This document shows, piece by piece, positions 52,803-60,851 of a stretch of 64,000 bases of DNA. A program made the translations under genes and the position numbers. The notes under the pieces are model-generated. The model had not been told where the DNA came from and did not search any database. It saw nothing but the letters and a program-made list of their open reading frames with translations. Source of the DNA: CAZSDP01 sp964605665 (GTDB lineage Bacteria > Planctomycetota > UBA8108 > UBA1146); NCBI GenBank assembly GCA_964605665.1, contig CAZSDP010000014.1:1-64000 (forward strand), written 5' to 3'. How positions within the stretch are numbered: position 1 is the first letter of the stretch; the number at the start of each line of letters is the position of its first letter.

Positions 52803-54464
52803 TCAGCGCGAGGAGACGCTCCCTCCGAGCATCGAGAAGAGCACTCTCATTCCGCCGAGCCCGGCACAGAGATATCCTGCCAACCCGATCGCTGAGACGC
52901 CCCACAATTTCGGACCGACCTCGAGATCCATCACCAAGGATGAGCTGACCAGCAGTGAGCTGACGATCATTGCTTGCACCAAGCGATTCGAACTCATCTC
53001 AAATCGCCGACTCATCCGATCCAATCCCTGCAGATGAGTATCGACCCGGAGTCGACCTTGAGAGAGCTTTCTCAAGATGTCTCCGAAGTGTTGAGGGTAC
53101 TCAGAGATCGTAGAGAGGCTCTCCAATAGGTGGCCGCCACCAGTCTTGAAGAGCTGCTCAGGACCGTACTGATCCTCGACGAGGCGCCGAATCATCGGCT
53201 CGATCTCGTCTGCGGTGTTGAACTCGGGATCGAGTCGACTCCCCAAACCCTCGATCAAGACCAAGCAACGGGTCATGACGATCATCCCGGGGGCGATCGT
53301 GATCTTGTGGTCTCGAGCGAGATCGAGCAACTCGGTCAGCAGGTGAGGGAAGTCGATCTCCGAGAGAGTCAGTCCGAAGTATGGATCGAGGCGCGAGGCG
53401 AGATCTTGGCTGAAGTCGAAGAAGGAGATCTCTTCTCGCGGTTGTCCGATCTTCAAGATCAACCGAGCGAGCGCGTTGTAGTCGCGCGAAACCACCGCCC
53501 GAAGCATTCGAACCAGCTGTCTCCGCAATTCCTTCGTGAAGAGCCCCATCGATCCGAAGTCGATCCAAGCGACCCGACCATCGGGCATATAGATCAGATT
53601 TGCGGGGTGTGGATCGGCGTGGAAGTGCCCGTCTCTAAGAATCATCAGGAAGAGAACTCGAGCGCAGCTCTTCGCAACTTCTCGCCCAGTCTTGCGGTCG
53701 AACTCGGCGCGATTGAGCGGCTCACCCGCGATGAATTCCATCACGAGTAAGCGTCGCGTCGACAGGGTGGGCCAAGAGCGAGGGATGTGGACCCCCTCTT
53801 CCTCCGCCAGCGCAACCCGCACCCTCTCCATCGCATTTCGCTCGAAGTGGAAATTGAGTTCACGCTCGAGAGATCGCCTGAGCTCTGCCGCCAGCCTCTG
53901 CGTGTCGAGATCGTGCAACTCCGGGATTCCGGAGAGTGCCTCCCCCACCAATTCGAGGATCTCGAGATCGCGCTGGATAATCGGAATGATCCCCGGTCGC
54001 TGGACCTTGAGAATCACCGTCTCTCCCTGCAGGGTCACCGCCCGGTGAACTTGAGCGATCGAAGCTGCGGCGAGGGGGGTTTCGTCGATCGTGCGAAATC
54101 GCTTCGACGGATCTTCGCCGAGTTCCTCCACCAAGACTTTGTGAACTTCGGCAAATGGAACCGCATCCACTCGGTCCTGCAATCGCTCCATCTCGGCGAC
54201 GAGAGCAGCGGGGAAGAGATCGGGGCGAGAGGCGATCAACTGCCCCAGCTTGATGAAGAGAGGACCCAGCTCCTGGAACGCGAGACGGAGTCTCTCTGGA
54301 GTGCTCTTGGGCGTCCGTCGTGCGCGAGACCCGAGCAGCCGAGCTCGCAGTGGAGCGCCCAATCGGGATGCGACGTCGGTGAGACCGTGGCGCATCAGGA
54401 CGAGGGCGATGTCCTTGAGCCGGGGGATGTTGCGAATGGTCCGTATCGATTGAAGAGGGCGCAC
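52803..54464 (-). CDS. UbiB/ABC1/AarF family kinase-like protein
   Basis: A 553-residue atypical kinase. Signatures: FQELGPLFIKLGQLIASRPDLFP (KxGQ), PLAAASIAQVHRA (Ala-rich loop), VILKVQRPG (Lys), ELNFHFERNAMERV, FHADPHPANLIY and WIDFGSMG. Two hydrophobic segments close the protein (IVSSLLVSSSLVM; AIGLAGYLCAGLGG). Relatives support quinone or isoprenoid-lipid metabolism. The GTG at 54464, four bases after the phasin stop, is my start; the frame is open to 54509, overlapping the phasin gene. Confidence 0.88.
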   Translation of the reverse strand: MRPLQSIRTIRNIPRLKDIALVLMRHGLTDVASRLGAPLRARLLGSRARRTPKSTPERLRLAFQELGPLFIKLGQLIASRPDLFPAALVAEMERLQDRVDAVPFAEVHKVLVEELGEDPSKRFRTIDETPLAAASIAQVHRAVTLQGETVILKVQRPGIIPIIQRDLEILELVGEALSGIPELHDLDTQRLAAELRRSLERELNFHFERNAMERVRVALAEEEGVHIPRSWPTLSTRRLLVMEFIAGEPLNRAEFDRKTGREVAKSCARVLFLMILRDGHFHADPHPANLIYMPDGRVAWIDFGSMGLFTKELRRQLVRMLRAVVSRDYNALARLILKIGQPREEISFFDFSQDLASRLDPYFGLTLSEIDFPHLLTELLDLARDHKITIAPGMIVMTRCLVLIEGLGSRLDPEFNTADEIEPMIRRLVEDQYGPEQLFKTGGGHLLESLSTISEYPQHFGDILRKLSQGRLRVDTHLQGLDRMSRRFEMSSNRLVQAMIVSSLLVSSSLVMDLEVGPKLWGVSAIGLAGYLCAGLGGMRVLFSMLGGSVSSR

Positions 54465-54468
54465 CCGA

Positions 54469-54768
54469 TCAGTTGTCTTCGCCGAGTCGTTTCTCGAGCT
54501 CTTCAACACGCGCCGAGAGACGATCGAGATCGTCTCTGGTCACCAGGTTCAGCTTCTCGATCAGCCTCGCCATCTCATCCGAGATCTTCGAAGAGGCGGA
54601 GGCTTGTTCCTCTTTACCCTTATCAACCCAAGATTGGAGGACCTTCTCCCCCTGCTCTCGGGTCAACTCTCCTTTATCGATCATCCCTTCGACAATCGAC
54701 TGCACTCGGTCTTTACCCGCTCCGAGAACTCCGAGTCCCGCGAGCATGAGGTTCTTAAAGGCGTCCAT
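54469..54768 (-). CDS. Phasin-like protein
   Basis: A 99-residue amphipathic protein: AGLGVLGAGKDRVQSIVEGM, DKGELTREQGEKVLQSWVDK, and a C-terminal leucine-rich coiled coil (RDDLDRLSARVEELEKRL). This matches short PhaI/PhaF-type phasins, which coat storage granules or interact with lipid-related enzymes. No PHA synthase is in the window. Immediately upstream of and likely coupled to ubiB. Confidence 0.78.
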   Translation of the reverse strand: MDAFKNLMLAGLGVLGAGKDRVQSIVEGMIDKGELTREQGEKVLQSWVDKGKEEQASASSKISDEMARLIEKLNLVTRDDLDRLSARVEELEKRLGEDN

Positions 54769-54991
54769 CCGATTTTCCTTCCTCGACGAGAGAAAAGTGG
54801 CGGGGACATCCTAGCAGGTACGTGAGTCGATGAGGGTGCATGTCTCTATAGATCCCCCACATTGATCGAGGGGAGTGCGGCTCGACGATGCAATCGATCG
54901 TTCGATGGCAAAGAGCAGAATGGTGAGGCGAAGCACCTTCGATCGGAGAGAACTCCATCGAATGGAAAGGCGCGACAGGCGAGCTGTAGAC

Positions 54992-55026
54992 AAAAAAATA
55001 GGAGTCCGCTGGCGAGAACGGACTCC
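54992..55026 (-). terminator. Intrinsic terminator (minus strand)
   Basis: Read on the minus strand: GGAGTCCG, 10-nt loop, CGGACTCC, then TATTTTTTT. It lies about 300 bases past the aminotransferase stop, ending that transcript or a separate small RNA. Confidence 0.8.
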
Positions 55027-55324
55027 ACGGGAAAGGGGGGGGAGTGTTTCAGTTGTGATTCGAACAAGGGAGGTAGTGGCAAGGGGGGGACCGACGTAGA
55101 GCGCCCGCTCGAATTTCGGCATAAGACCCCAAAATAAAGTGACTTAGAGACGCTCCAGCCTCCCGAAAGAGCGTAGAGAGGAGGAGATCGGCCTCGGAAA
55201 TTCTTGCCGGTGGGGTCGAGAGCCCGGGCGTTTTTCCCCGTCGGGCATCACTTCTACCGCAGCCGAGAAGAGGGCCTGTCTCCAGCACTCCCCGCCGACC
55301 GAGGTCGGAACGCCTCGGTGTCCT
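55027..55324. other. Aminotransferase 3' region ending at a terminator
   Basis: About 300 bases between the aminotransferase stop and the terminator at 54992. It contains C/G runs and only weak small frames (for example a 34-codon minus-strand frame beginning MPDGEKRPG). Could be a long 3' UTR or a small RNA. Confidence 0.35.
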
Positions 55325-56401
55325 CTAGAAGAGCTGATCGAGGAGTGAGCAAGCTCTCTTGAGATCCTCAGGAGGAAGCGCCCAACCGATGCGAACGTGC
55401 TGAGGAGCCTCGAAGAACCTTCCCGGCGTGACGTTGACGCCGACGGCGAGAGCAGCGCGCTGAAACGCGTCGCCATCCTTGAAGTGGCTCTCGGGAATTC
55501 GAGGAAAGCAGACCAACCCTCCCCCCGGATCCACCACCTTCAGCGGTGAGCTCTCCAACCAAGGACCGACGATGTCCCATCCCCGAGAGGCGATCTCTCG
55601 CGCTCGCTCGACCAGTTTCTTCCGATGCGGCCACGCAAACCGCGCGACCTGATCGGTCAGACAGGAGTTGTGAATGGTGGTCGCGTCGAGGATGCGCTGC
55701 GCGAGCGAAACTCTCTCCGCGGTGGCGAGTCCCCACCCGAGACGGATCTGAGAGAGTCCATGAACCTTGTTGAGCCCACCCACGGTGACCATCTTCGGAT
55801 GGAGTCGGGCGAGTGGTCCCGGATCGGGATCGAGAAAGGGGCGATACATCTCATCGACGATCACCTCGATCCCCGTTTGCTCACAGAGCTGAGGAAGGAA
55901 ACTTCGATCGGTCGCCGAGAGCGCGGCCCCACTCGGATTGTGGAGATCGGTGAGAAGAAGGAGCCGAGATCGAGGATCGCTCGCCTCCTTCAACAGTTCT
56001 TCCTGAGGAAGGGAGTACCCGCTGGCAAAGGACCTCTCGAAGGGAATCGTCTCGACTCCGAGCAGAGAGAGGGCATTGAGGAGAGGGAGATACCCAGGGC
56101 GCTCATAGAGCACTCGCTCCCCCGGTTCCACCGCGCTGGCGGCAAAACAGAAGTGAGTGTGACTCGCACTCGCCCCGAGGAAGACTCTCTCCGGTCCCCA
56201 ACCCCATTCACCGCCGACCCCGGACCTCACCTCCTCATCGCCATAGGCAGAAAACTCCGAGAGTTTGAGTGATCGCGGATCGAGTTCGAGATCGTCCCAA
56301 TCGACCGCCGGAACCGCGCTCATCGTCAGGTTGAACTCTCCGTCGAAAGCATGCTCTTTCGCCCAACGAATATAGGGAACATCACTCAATACTCTCGACA
56401 T
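55325..56401 (-). CDS. Class I/II PLP-dependent aminotransferase
   Basis: A 358-residue fold-type I enzyme: FLGASASHTHFCFAASA, TDLHNPSGAALSATD (Asn-Pro-x-Gly), VDEMYRPF (Asp/Tyr of PLP site), GGLNKVHGLSQIRLGWGLA (PLP lysine) and the late Arg in VRIGWALP. It lacks about 30 N-terminal residues of typical AspC-type proteins. Substrate unknown. ATG 56401 lies just beyond the stop of the upstream peptidase gene (56415). Confidence 0.85.
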   Translation of the reverse strand: MSRVLSDVPYIRWAKEHAFDGEFNLTMSAVPAVDWDDLELDPRSLKLSEFSAYGDEEVRSGVGGEWGWGPERVFLGASASHTHFCFAASAVEPGERVLYERPGYLPLLNALSLLGVETIPFERSFASGYSLPQEELLKEASDPRSRLLLLTDLHNPSGAALSATDRSFLPQLCEQTGIEVIVDEMYRPFLDPDPGPLARLHPKMVTVGGLNKVHGLSQIRLGWGLATAERVSLAQRILDATTIHNSCLTDQVARFAWPHRKKLVERAREIASRGWDIVGPWLESSPLKVVDPGGGLVCFPRIPESHFKDGDAFQRAALAVGVNVTPGRFFEAPQHVRIGWALPPEDLKRACSLLDQLF

Positions 56402-56414
56402 CGTTCTTCGCCCC

Positions 56415-57482
56415 TCACTCTTGGCGCACTCGATCAACGGGAGGATCGGACTCATCGATTCGGGAATCGGTGGAAGGGCCCGATCTCTCTTCTCTCAACT
56501 CTTCTTCCGCCATCAGCAGGAGGGCCCGACGACGGCGGACCCGCTGCACAAAGAACGCGAGAACCGCGAGAAGTGCAACCCCCTGAAAGAAGTTGAAGCC
56601 TCCGAAGAGAAAAGACCACCAACGATGCTGCCGCGCGAGGGTGTCGATCCATTGAGACTGCACATCCTCAAATGGGACCCCGACTCCGGTCTCAAACGCT
56701 TCGAAGAAGGGACGTCCAGCTGCGAGCTGGTCGAGAATTTTCAGGTGGATCACTGTCCCAAAGCGTTGGTTCAAATAGAGGATGAAATGGTGGCTCTGGG
56801 CATAGAGCAGGGATGTCTCTCGCTGACTCTCACTGGGAAAACGGGTCAACTCAGAAAAAGGAGACAACCCTTCATCAGCCGCGTGAAATGCTAAGAGCCT
56901 GACCCACTCCGCTTCGAGCCGCTCCCCTCCGAGCCATTGGGCCATCCCTTCATGATACCAACGGGGAACATGGGGCCCCGCTTCTCCCAGAACAACGTGG
57001 GCGAGCTCATGGGTGATGATCTCTCCCCGCTTCAGGGGTAGCCCCTGCAGTCGCTCGGTATCCAAGACCACGATCCCCCGCGCCGGAAACGCCAAGGCGG
57101 CGACCCAGTTTTCAGGATCTCCCCCTCCCAACTCCTGGGTGACCCGCCGAAAGCCGCTTCGATTTGGCGTACGGATCACCAATACCGAGGTCGCTCCTTC
57201 TCGACCGAGGCGCCGACGGATATTCGAGAGCTGTTGCGTGATCATCTCGGTGAGCTTCGGTCGAGGAGTCTGACTCCCCTTCGCAATCCCCCACCACCAA
57301 CCGTCCGCCTCGATCAACTCATAGCCTCGAGGAGGCCGGGGAGTCTTCGCGACCGAGTCCTCGACCGCTCCCAGCGTTGAGCTCAGGGTCGAGAAGAGAA
57401 TGATGCAGCAGAGAAGTCGAAACCCGTGCAATGACACGATTCGAATCACCGAGTGAGATCGACTGGAAAGCAAGGAGCCCAC
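56415..57482 (-). CDS. Membrane-anchored gluzincin peptidase (peptidase MA-like)
   Basis: A 355-residue protein with an N-terminal signal/anchor segment (FRLLCCIILFSTLSSTLG) and a C-terminal transmembrane helix (FQGVALLAVLAFFVQ) followed by a basic-acidic tail. The catalytic motif ITHELAHVVLGEAG with the downstream WYHEGMAQW Glu fits the peptidase MA/gluzincin class. A second hydrophobic end suggests the catalytic domain is outside the cytoplasm. GTG start; 13 bp before the aminotransferase. Confidence 0.78.
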   Translation of the reverse strand: MGSLLSSRSHSVIRIVSLHGFRLLCCIILFSTLSSTLGAVEDSVAKTPRPPRGYELIEADGWWWGIAKGSQTPRPKLTEMITQQLSNIRRRLGREGATSVLVIRTPNRSGFRRVTQELGGGDPENWVAALAFPARGIVVLDTERLQGLPLKRGEIITHELAHVVLGEAGPHVPRWYHEGMAQWLGGERLEAEWVRLLAFHAADEGLSPFSELTRFPSESQRETSLLYAQSHHFILYLNQRFGTVIHLKILDQLAAGRPFFEAFETGVGVPFEDVQSQWIDTLARQHRWWSFLFGGFNFFQGVALLAVLAFFVQRVRRRRALLLMAEEELREERSGPSTDSRIDESDPPVDRVRQE

Positions 57483-57710
57483 TCTCTCTCTTCGCTGTCG
57501 GATGGGAACGGATCAGCGCGGAGTGCTTCGTGAAGAGTTCCCAAGGATACAGGCCCCCTCTTTCCGCCACCACCCTTGGAACTCGCTTGTGGTGTCAACA
57601 GAACTCGTGCGGGTCTCCCTGCGGCAGAGAAGGACCTCCTCGGAGCCACTCTCAGCCATAGGATGACCCGCACGATGATCGACCACTCTACTTGCCTGAC
57701 AGGAGCCATC
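57483..57710. other. Intergenic region upstream of the peptidase gene
   Basis: About 230 bases between the peptidase start and the terminator of the actin-like gene; it should hold the peptidase promoter. No gene seen. Confidence 0.4.
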
Positions 57711-57743
57711 AAAAAAAGGGGGCTTCAGTGGTGAAGCCCCCCC
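57711..57743 (-). terminator. Intrinsic terminator of the actin-like cassette
   Basis: On the minus strand a perfect 10-bp stem GGGGGCTTCA/TGAAGCCCCC with a 4-nt loop is followed by TTTTTTT. It lies 40 bp after the actin-like gene stop. Confidence 0.92.
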
Positions 57744-57782
57744 GAGCAAGAGTGGTCGCTAGAGAAATCTAGAGGAGTTGGA

Positions 57783-58913
57783 TCACGCCTCAGAGAGGGA
57801 TGCCACGAGGCACCCTTTGGAAACGCTATAGAGCGGATCCTGGGCATGACGGATCTCTTTCACGGGAATCGGGAAGTTGACCTTCTCGAATTCATCTTGG
57901 AAGGTCTCGATGAACCCGCCGATCAAGCTCGTCCCACCTGCGCAGACAATGCTGATCGGATCGGGGAAGTTCGGCATGGAGCTCGAACTCTCGAACCGAC
58001 TCTTGATGTTCTTGAGCGTGTAAGAAATCAGATTGCGGTAGTAGATCTCGATCGCTTCTTCTTCGCGGTTCTTCGGACGGGTGATATCAACCCCACGCTC
58101 TTTGATGCTCGTTGCACGCGAAGCGCTGATTCCGAGAACATTCGCGACGTTACGATCGATCCAATCGCCGCCACGGGTCGTTGAGAAGCTCAGAGCAGGG
58201 ATCGACTTGTAGCTGACGCAGATGTTGAACATCCCGCCGCCCCCGGAGATTCCGATTCCGGTAAAGTCGTCTTCCGCCAATTCACTGAAGACAACCGCGT
58301 GTCCTTCAACCAAAGGCTTCGGCGTATAGCCGAGGCTCTTGAGAAGACCGCCGAAAACCCCTTGGTGATAAATCACGTTGAGGTCGGCATCGATCGGCTC
58401 CGCAGGAACGGAGTAGTAACAAATCTCACCGTCGACCTTCGGAGATCCGAGGAGAGTCTCGAGGAGCATCTTCTCGATCGGAAGCGCATCGGACTCGTCG
58501 GCACTGATCATCCCGTCCCGCATCGGACGGCGCGTTTCACGATTGAAGATGTTCGCCAACTCGAAAGCCGGATCACCAACCACGACCATGCGGTTGTTGA
58601 TCACCACGTACTGAACATTCAATCGGGTGAGCATGTTCTTGGTGTAGTCATCGGCGTCGATGTCGAGGAACGCATTGCGCTGAATCTTGATGTGAACGTT
58701 GCTATCACAGTCTTGAACAGAGCTGACCAAGTTTGCGGTTCCGACGTCAAGTCCCCGACCGAGCTCGGTACGAGTCGCCACGGAAGTGGCGGGGGTCGAA
58801 GCTGCGCCTGGATTTGGATTCACAGACTCGCTGTCCATATCGAAACTCATGTTCACACTCCCGTCGGACGTTGCGTCCATTTCGTCGAAGCTAAAGCCGT
58901 TTTCATTTCCCAT
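57783..58913 (-). CDS. Actin-fold ATPase-like protein of unrecognised family
   Basis: A 376-residue soluble protein with the layout of MreB/ParM/FtsA-type actins: phosphate-1 LGRGLDVGTANLV (about 52-63), a connect-1-like LVEGHAVVFSEL (about 201-212), phosphate-2 GIGISGGGGMF (about 219-229) and adenosine motif IVCAGGTSLIGGF (about 322-334). The Asp normally in phosphate-2 (DxGGGT) is not at its place. The first 50 residues are an acidic, Asp/Ser/Asn-rich extension. GAGG abuts the ATG at 58922 and is 9 bases from the ATG at 58913, so I use the latter. It follows the coiled-coil gene closely and ends at its own terminator. Could be a filament-forming cytoskeletal protein or a non-polymerising relative (EutJ/PilM-like). 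Confidence 0.78.
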   Translation of the reverse strand: MGNENGFSFDEMDATSDGSVNMSFDMDSESVNPNPGAASTPATSVATRTELGRGLDVGTANLVSSVQDCDSNVHIKIQRNAFLDIDADDYTKNMLTRLNVQYVVINNRMVVVGDPAFELANIFNRETRRPMRDGMISADESDALPIEKMLLETLLGSPKVDGEICYYSVPAEPIDADLNVIYHQGVFGGLLKSLGYTPKPLVEGHAVVFSELAEDDFTGIGISGGGGMFNICVSYKSIPALSFSTTRGGDWIDRNVANVLGISASRATSIKERGVDITRPKNREEEAIEIYYRNLISYTLKNIKSRFESSSSMPNFPDPISIVCAGGTSLIGGFIETFQDEFEKVNFPIPVKEIRHAQDPLYSVSKGCLVASLSEA

Positions 58914-58928
58914 GTTCGTCATCCTCGG

Positions 58929-59615
58929 TCACTCACTTCCCTTTTTCAGAGAACGAAGCTTCGCGAGGTTTTGATGGACGCCATCTGCTTTCGCGTTCTT
59001 GACCTCGACGTTGCTAATGTTGGATTCCACTTCTCCCTCGGTATTACGAGAGAAGAAAGCTTGAAGCGCTTCTTCAGAGGGAGCATCGACTGACTGCTGC
59101 GAGCGGCCGCCACCTCCGGTCCCCACCGACTTGGCGAGGCCTTCGATGCTCTTTTGCAGAGCAGCAATCTCTTCGTTACCAGTATTCGATTGTTGCGACT
59201 GAGCTTGCGCCACCGCGTCGCGGATCAGCGCACCAAGGGTTTCGGGGTCGACGGAAGCGGCCCCGGGCACATTCCCCTGGAGAACTTGATTCTCGAGTTC
59301 GGCAATCCGCTGCTGATACTCTTCGACCTCAGCTTCAACTCGCTCGTCGACTTGCTGCTGGACTCGCTCCTGGCGCTCCCTGACAAGCCTCTGAAACTCT
59401 TGTCGAGCTTCTTGCTGAATCTGCTGACGTTCTTGCGCCGTGGCGAGCTGAAGACGCTCCTCCACCACTCGCTCCACCGCCTCGTCGATCAGACGAAACA
59501 CGGTGTGCTTGTCGAGTACTTTGACCTTCCGGAGACCACGACGAGAGAGTTCGTCGATTTCCATATCGGTCGCGCTCTGCCGGATCGCGTCCTGAACGCT
59601 GAACTTTTGGCTCAT
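58929..59615 (-). CDS. Coiled-coil protein, partner of the actin-like gene
   Basis: A 228-residue protein not recognised as a known family. Start MSQKFSVQDAIRQSATDM; residues about 20-50 (RGLRKVKVLDKHTVFRLIDE) look globular; about 50-130 are a Gln/Glu/Arg-rich coiled coil (RQEFQRLVRERQERVQQQVD); then a Pro/Gly break and a second helical stretch with a Gly-rich linker (KSVGTGGGGRSQQS) and a basic C-terminus. No signal peptide. 6-15 bases before the actin-like start, so the two are one operon. The long frame upstream to 59852 is not supported. Confidence 0.72.
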   Translation of the reverse strand: MSQKFSVQDAIRQSATDMEIDELSRRGLRKVKVLDKHTVFRLIDEAVERVVEERLQLATAQERQQIQQEARQEFQRLVRERQERVQQQVDERVEAEVEEYQQRIAELENQVLQGNVPGAASVDPETLGALIRDAVAQAQSQQSNTGNEEIAALQKSIEGLAKSVGTGGGGRSQQSVDAPSEEALQAFFSRNTEGEVESNISNVEVKNAKADGVHQNLAKLRSLKKGSE

Positions 59616-60115
59616 AGGCCGGCACCATTCCAGTCTCGGTCCGGGTGGACCCGCTTTTGCGTCGCTCCAAACAGTGGTCGGAGGGCGCGGATTGATCATG
59701 AGGTGCCTCGTCCTGAGGCCAAGAAGCCTAGCATCGGGTTCTTCATCCCGGCAAATGACGGAGTTCCTCGGAGCGCTTTCCGACAGGTTCCACAACGGGT
59801 TCGAGGCGAATTTGGGGCGGGTTGCCGGAGGAAGTCTCGCAGTCGTCATCACCAGCGGATGCGGGGCTTCGCCTGGACAAGAGAGGGTTCAGGTGATCGA
59901 TCTGTCCCTCCACCGGTCCGATCGATCCCCCTCCAGAGCCGATTCGTGACACTTTTGTGATCGCGGTTGAGTGGAATTCGTAGAATCAGGCGATAGCCTG
60001 TTCTGCTGAAGGAACTACCGAAACTGCTGACTGAAATCGAATTCGACCGTCCAGGACTCTCAGCGCTGGAAGATCCAGCGTCCGGTCAGCTCTCACAAAG
60101 AAGCTGGAGAAGACG
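59616..60115. other. Divergent intergenic region
   Basis: 500 bases between the divergent coiled-coil and lipoprotein genes; should carry both promoters. I see no further gene or strong hairpin. Confidence 0.4.
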
Positions 60116-60796
60116 ATGATTCGATCGATATCGACGATCCACGTCACCTGCTTTGTCGCAATTCTATGCGTCACTTCAGGTTGCTCGACATTCGGCGACC
60201 TCAACGAGCCAGACGAGATCAAGATCGCCAAAACCATCAAGGTCAACCGCGAGAAGTCGAATCGACTGAAACGAGAAGCGGGCGGATTCATGCTCGACTT
60301 CGAAGACAACGACAAAGCGATCCCACTGCTCTTGAAGGCGGAGAAACTCGATTTCGAATCTCGGGAGCTCTCTCCCGATTCCGCAGGACCTCGGGCAGAC
60401 CTCGGATCGTGCCGTTCTCTTCTCGGTTGGACCTATCAATTCGAGTATCAAATCCTCGCGGACAAGATCAACTTCGAACAGAGCAAAGGAATCGAACCGA
60501 AGAAGAGCGATATCGAGAAGAGAGATCAGATGCGCCGCGAGGCGATCAATTGGGTGAAGAAGGCGAACGCGGAACTCGAGTACTATGGAAGGTTCTTGAT
60601 CCAGCGATTCCCCAACCCGGAAATTTATGAGCAGCTCGCGGCAAACTATGAGTTGCTCGAAAACTACGGTCGGGCGGAAGAGATGATCAGTCTCTATCTC
60701 CGTACGAAACCGGACATCTCTTCCAAACAAAGAAAAGCCCTCGAAGCGAAGATGAGAATCTATCGCAAGAAGCGCCTCGACAACTTCGAGGGGTGA
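60116..60796 (+). CDS. Predicted lipoprotein with TPR-like helices
   Basis: A 226-residue protein. The signal peptide ends in a lipobox (LCVTSGC, Cys about 23). Helical mature part with TPR-like pieces (DNDKAIPLLLKAEKLDFESR; YEQLAANYELLENYGRAEEM; LRTKPDISSKQRKALEAKM). Lys/Glu-rich. ATG follows GGAGAAGACG. It resembles small outer-membrane assembly-type TPR lipoproteins, but a function cannot be assigned. Confidence 0.7.
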   Translation: MIRSISTIHVTCFVAILCVTSGCSTFGDLNEPDEIKIAKTIKVNREKSNRLKREAGGFMLDFEDNDKAIPLLLKAEKLDFESRELSPDSAGPRADLGSCRSLLGWTYQFEYQILADKINFEQSKGIEPKKSDIEKRDQMRREAINWVKKANAELEYYGRFLIQRFPNPEIYEQLAANYELLENYGRAEEMISLYLRTKPDISSKQRKALEAKMRIYRKKRLDNFEG

Positions 60797-60851
60797 CCCC
60801 ACCACCCAGGCCGGCGAACGACCTCCCGTTTCGCGCGAGAGGTGTCATCGA

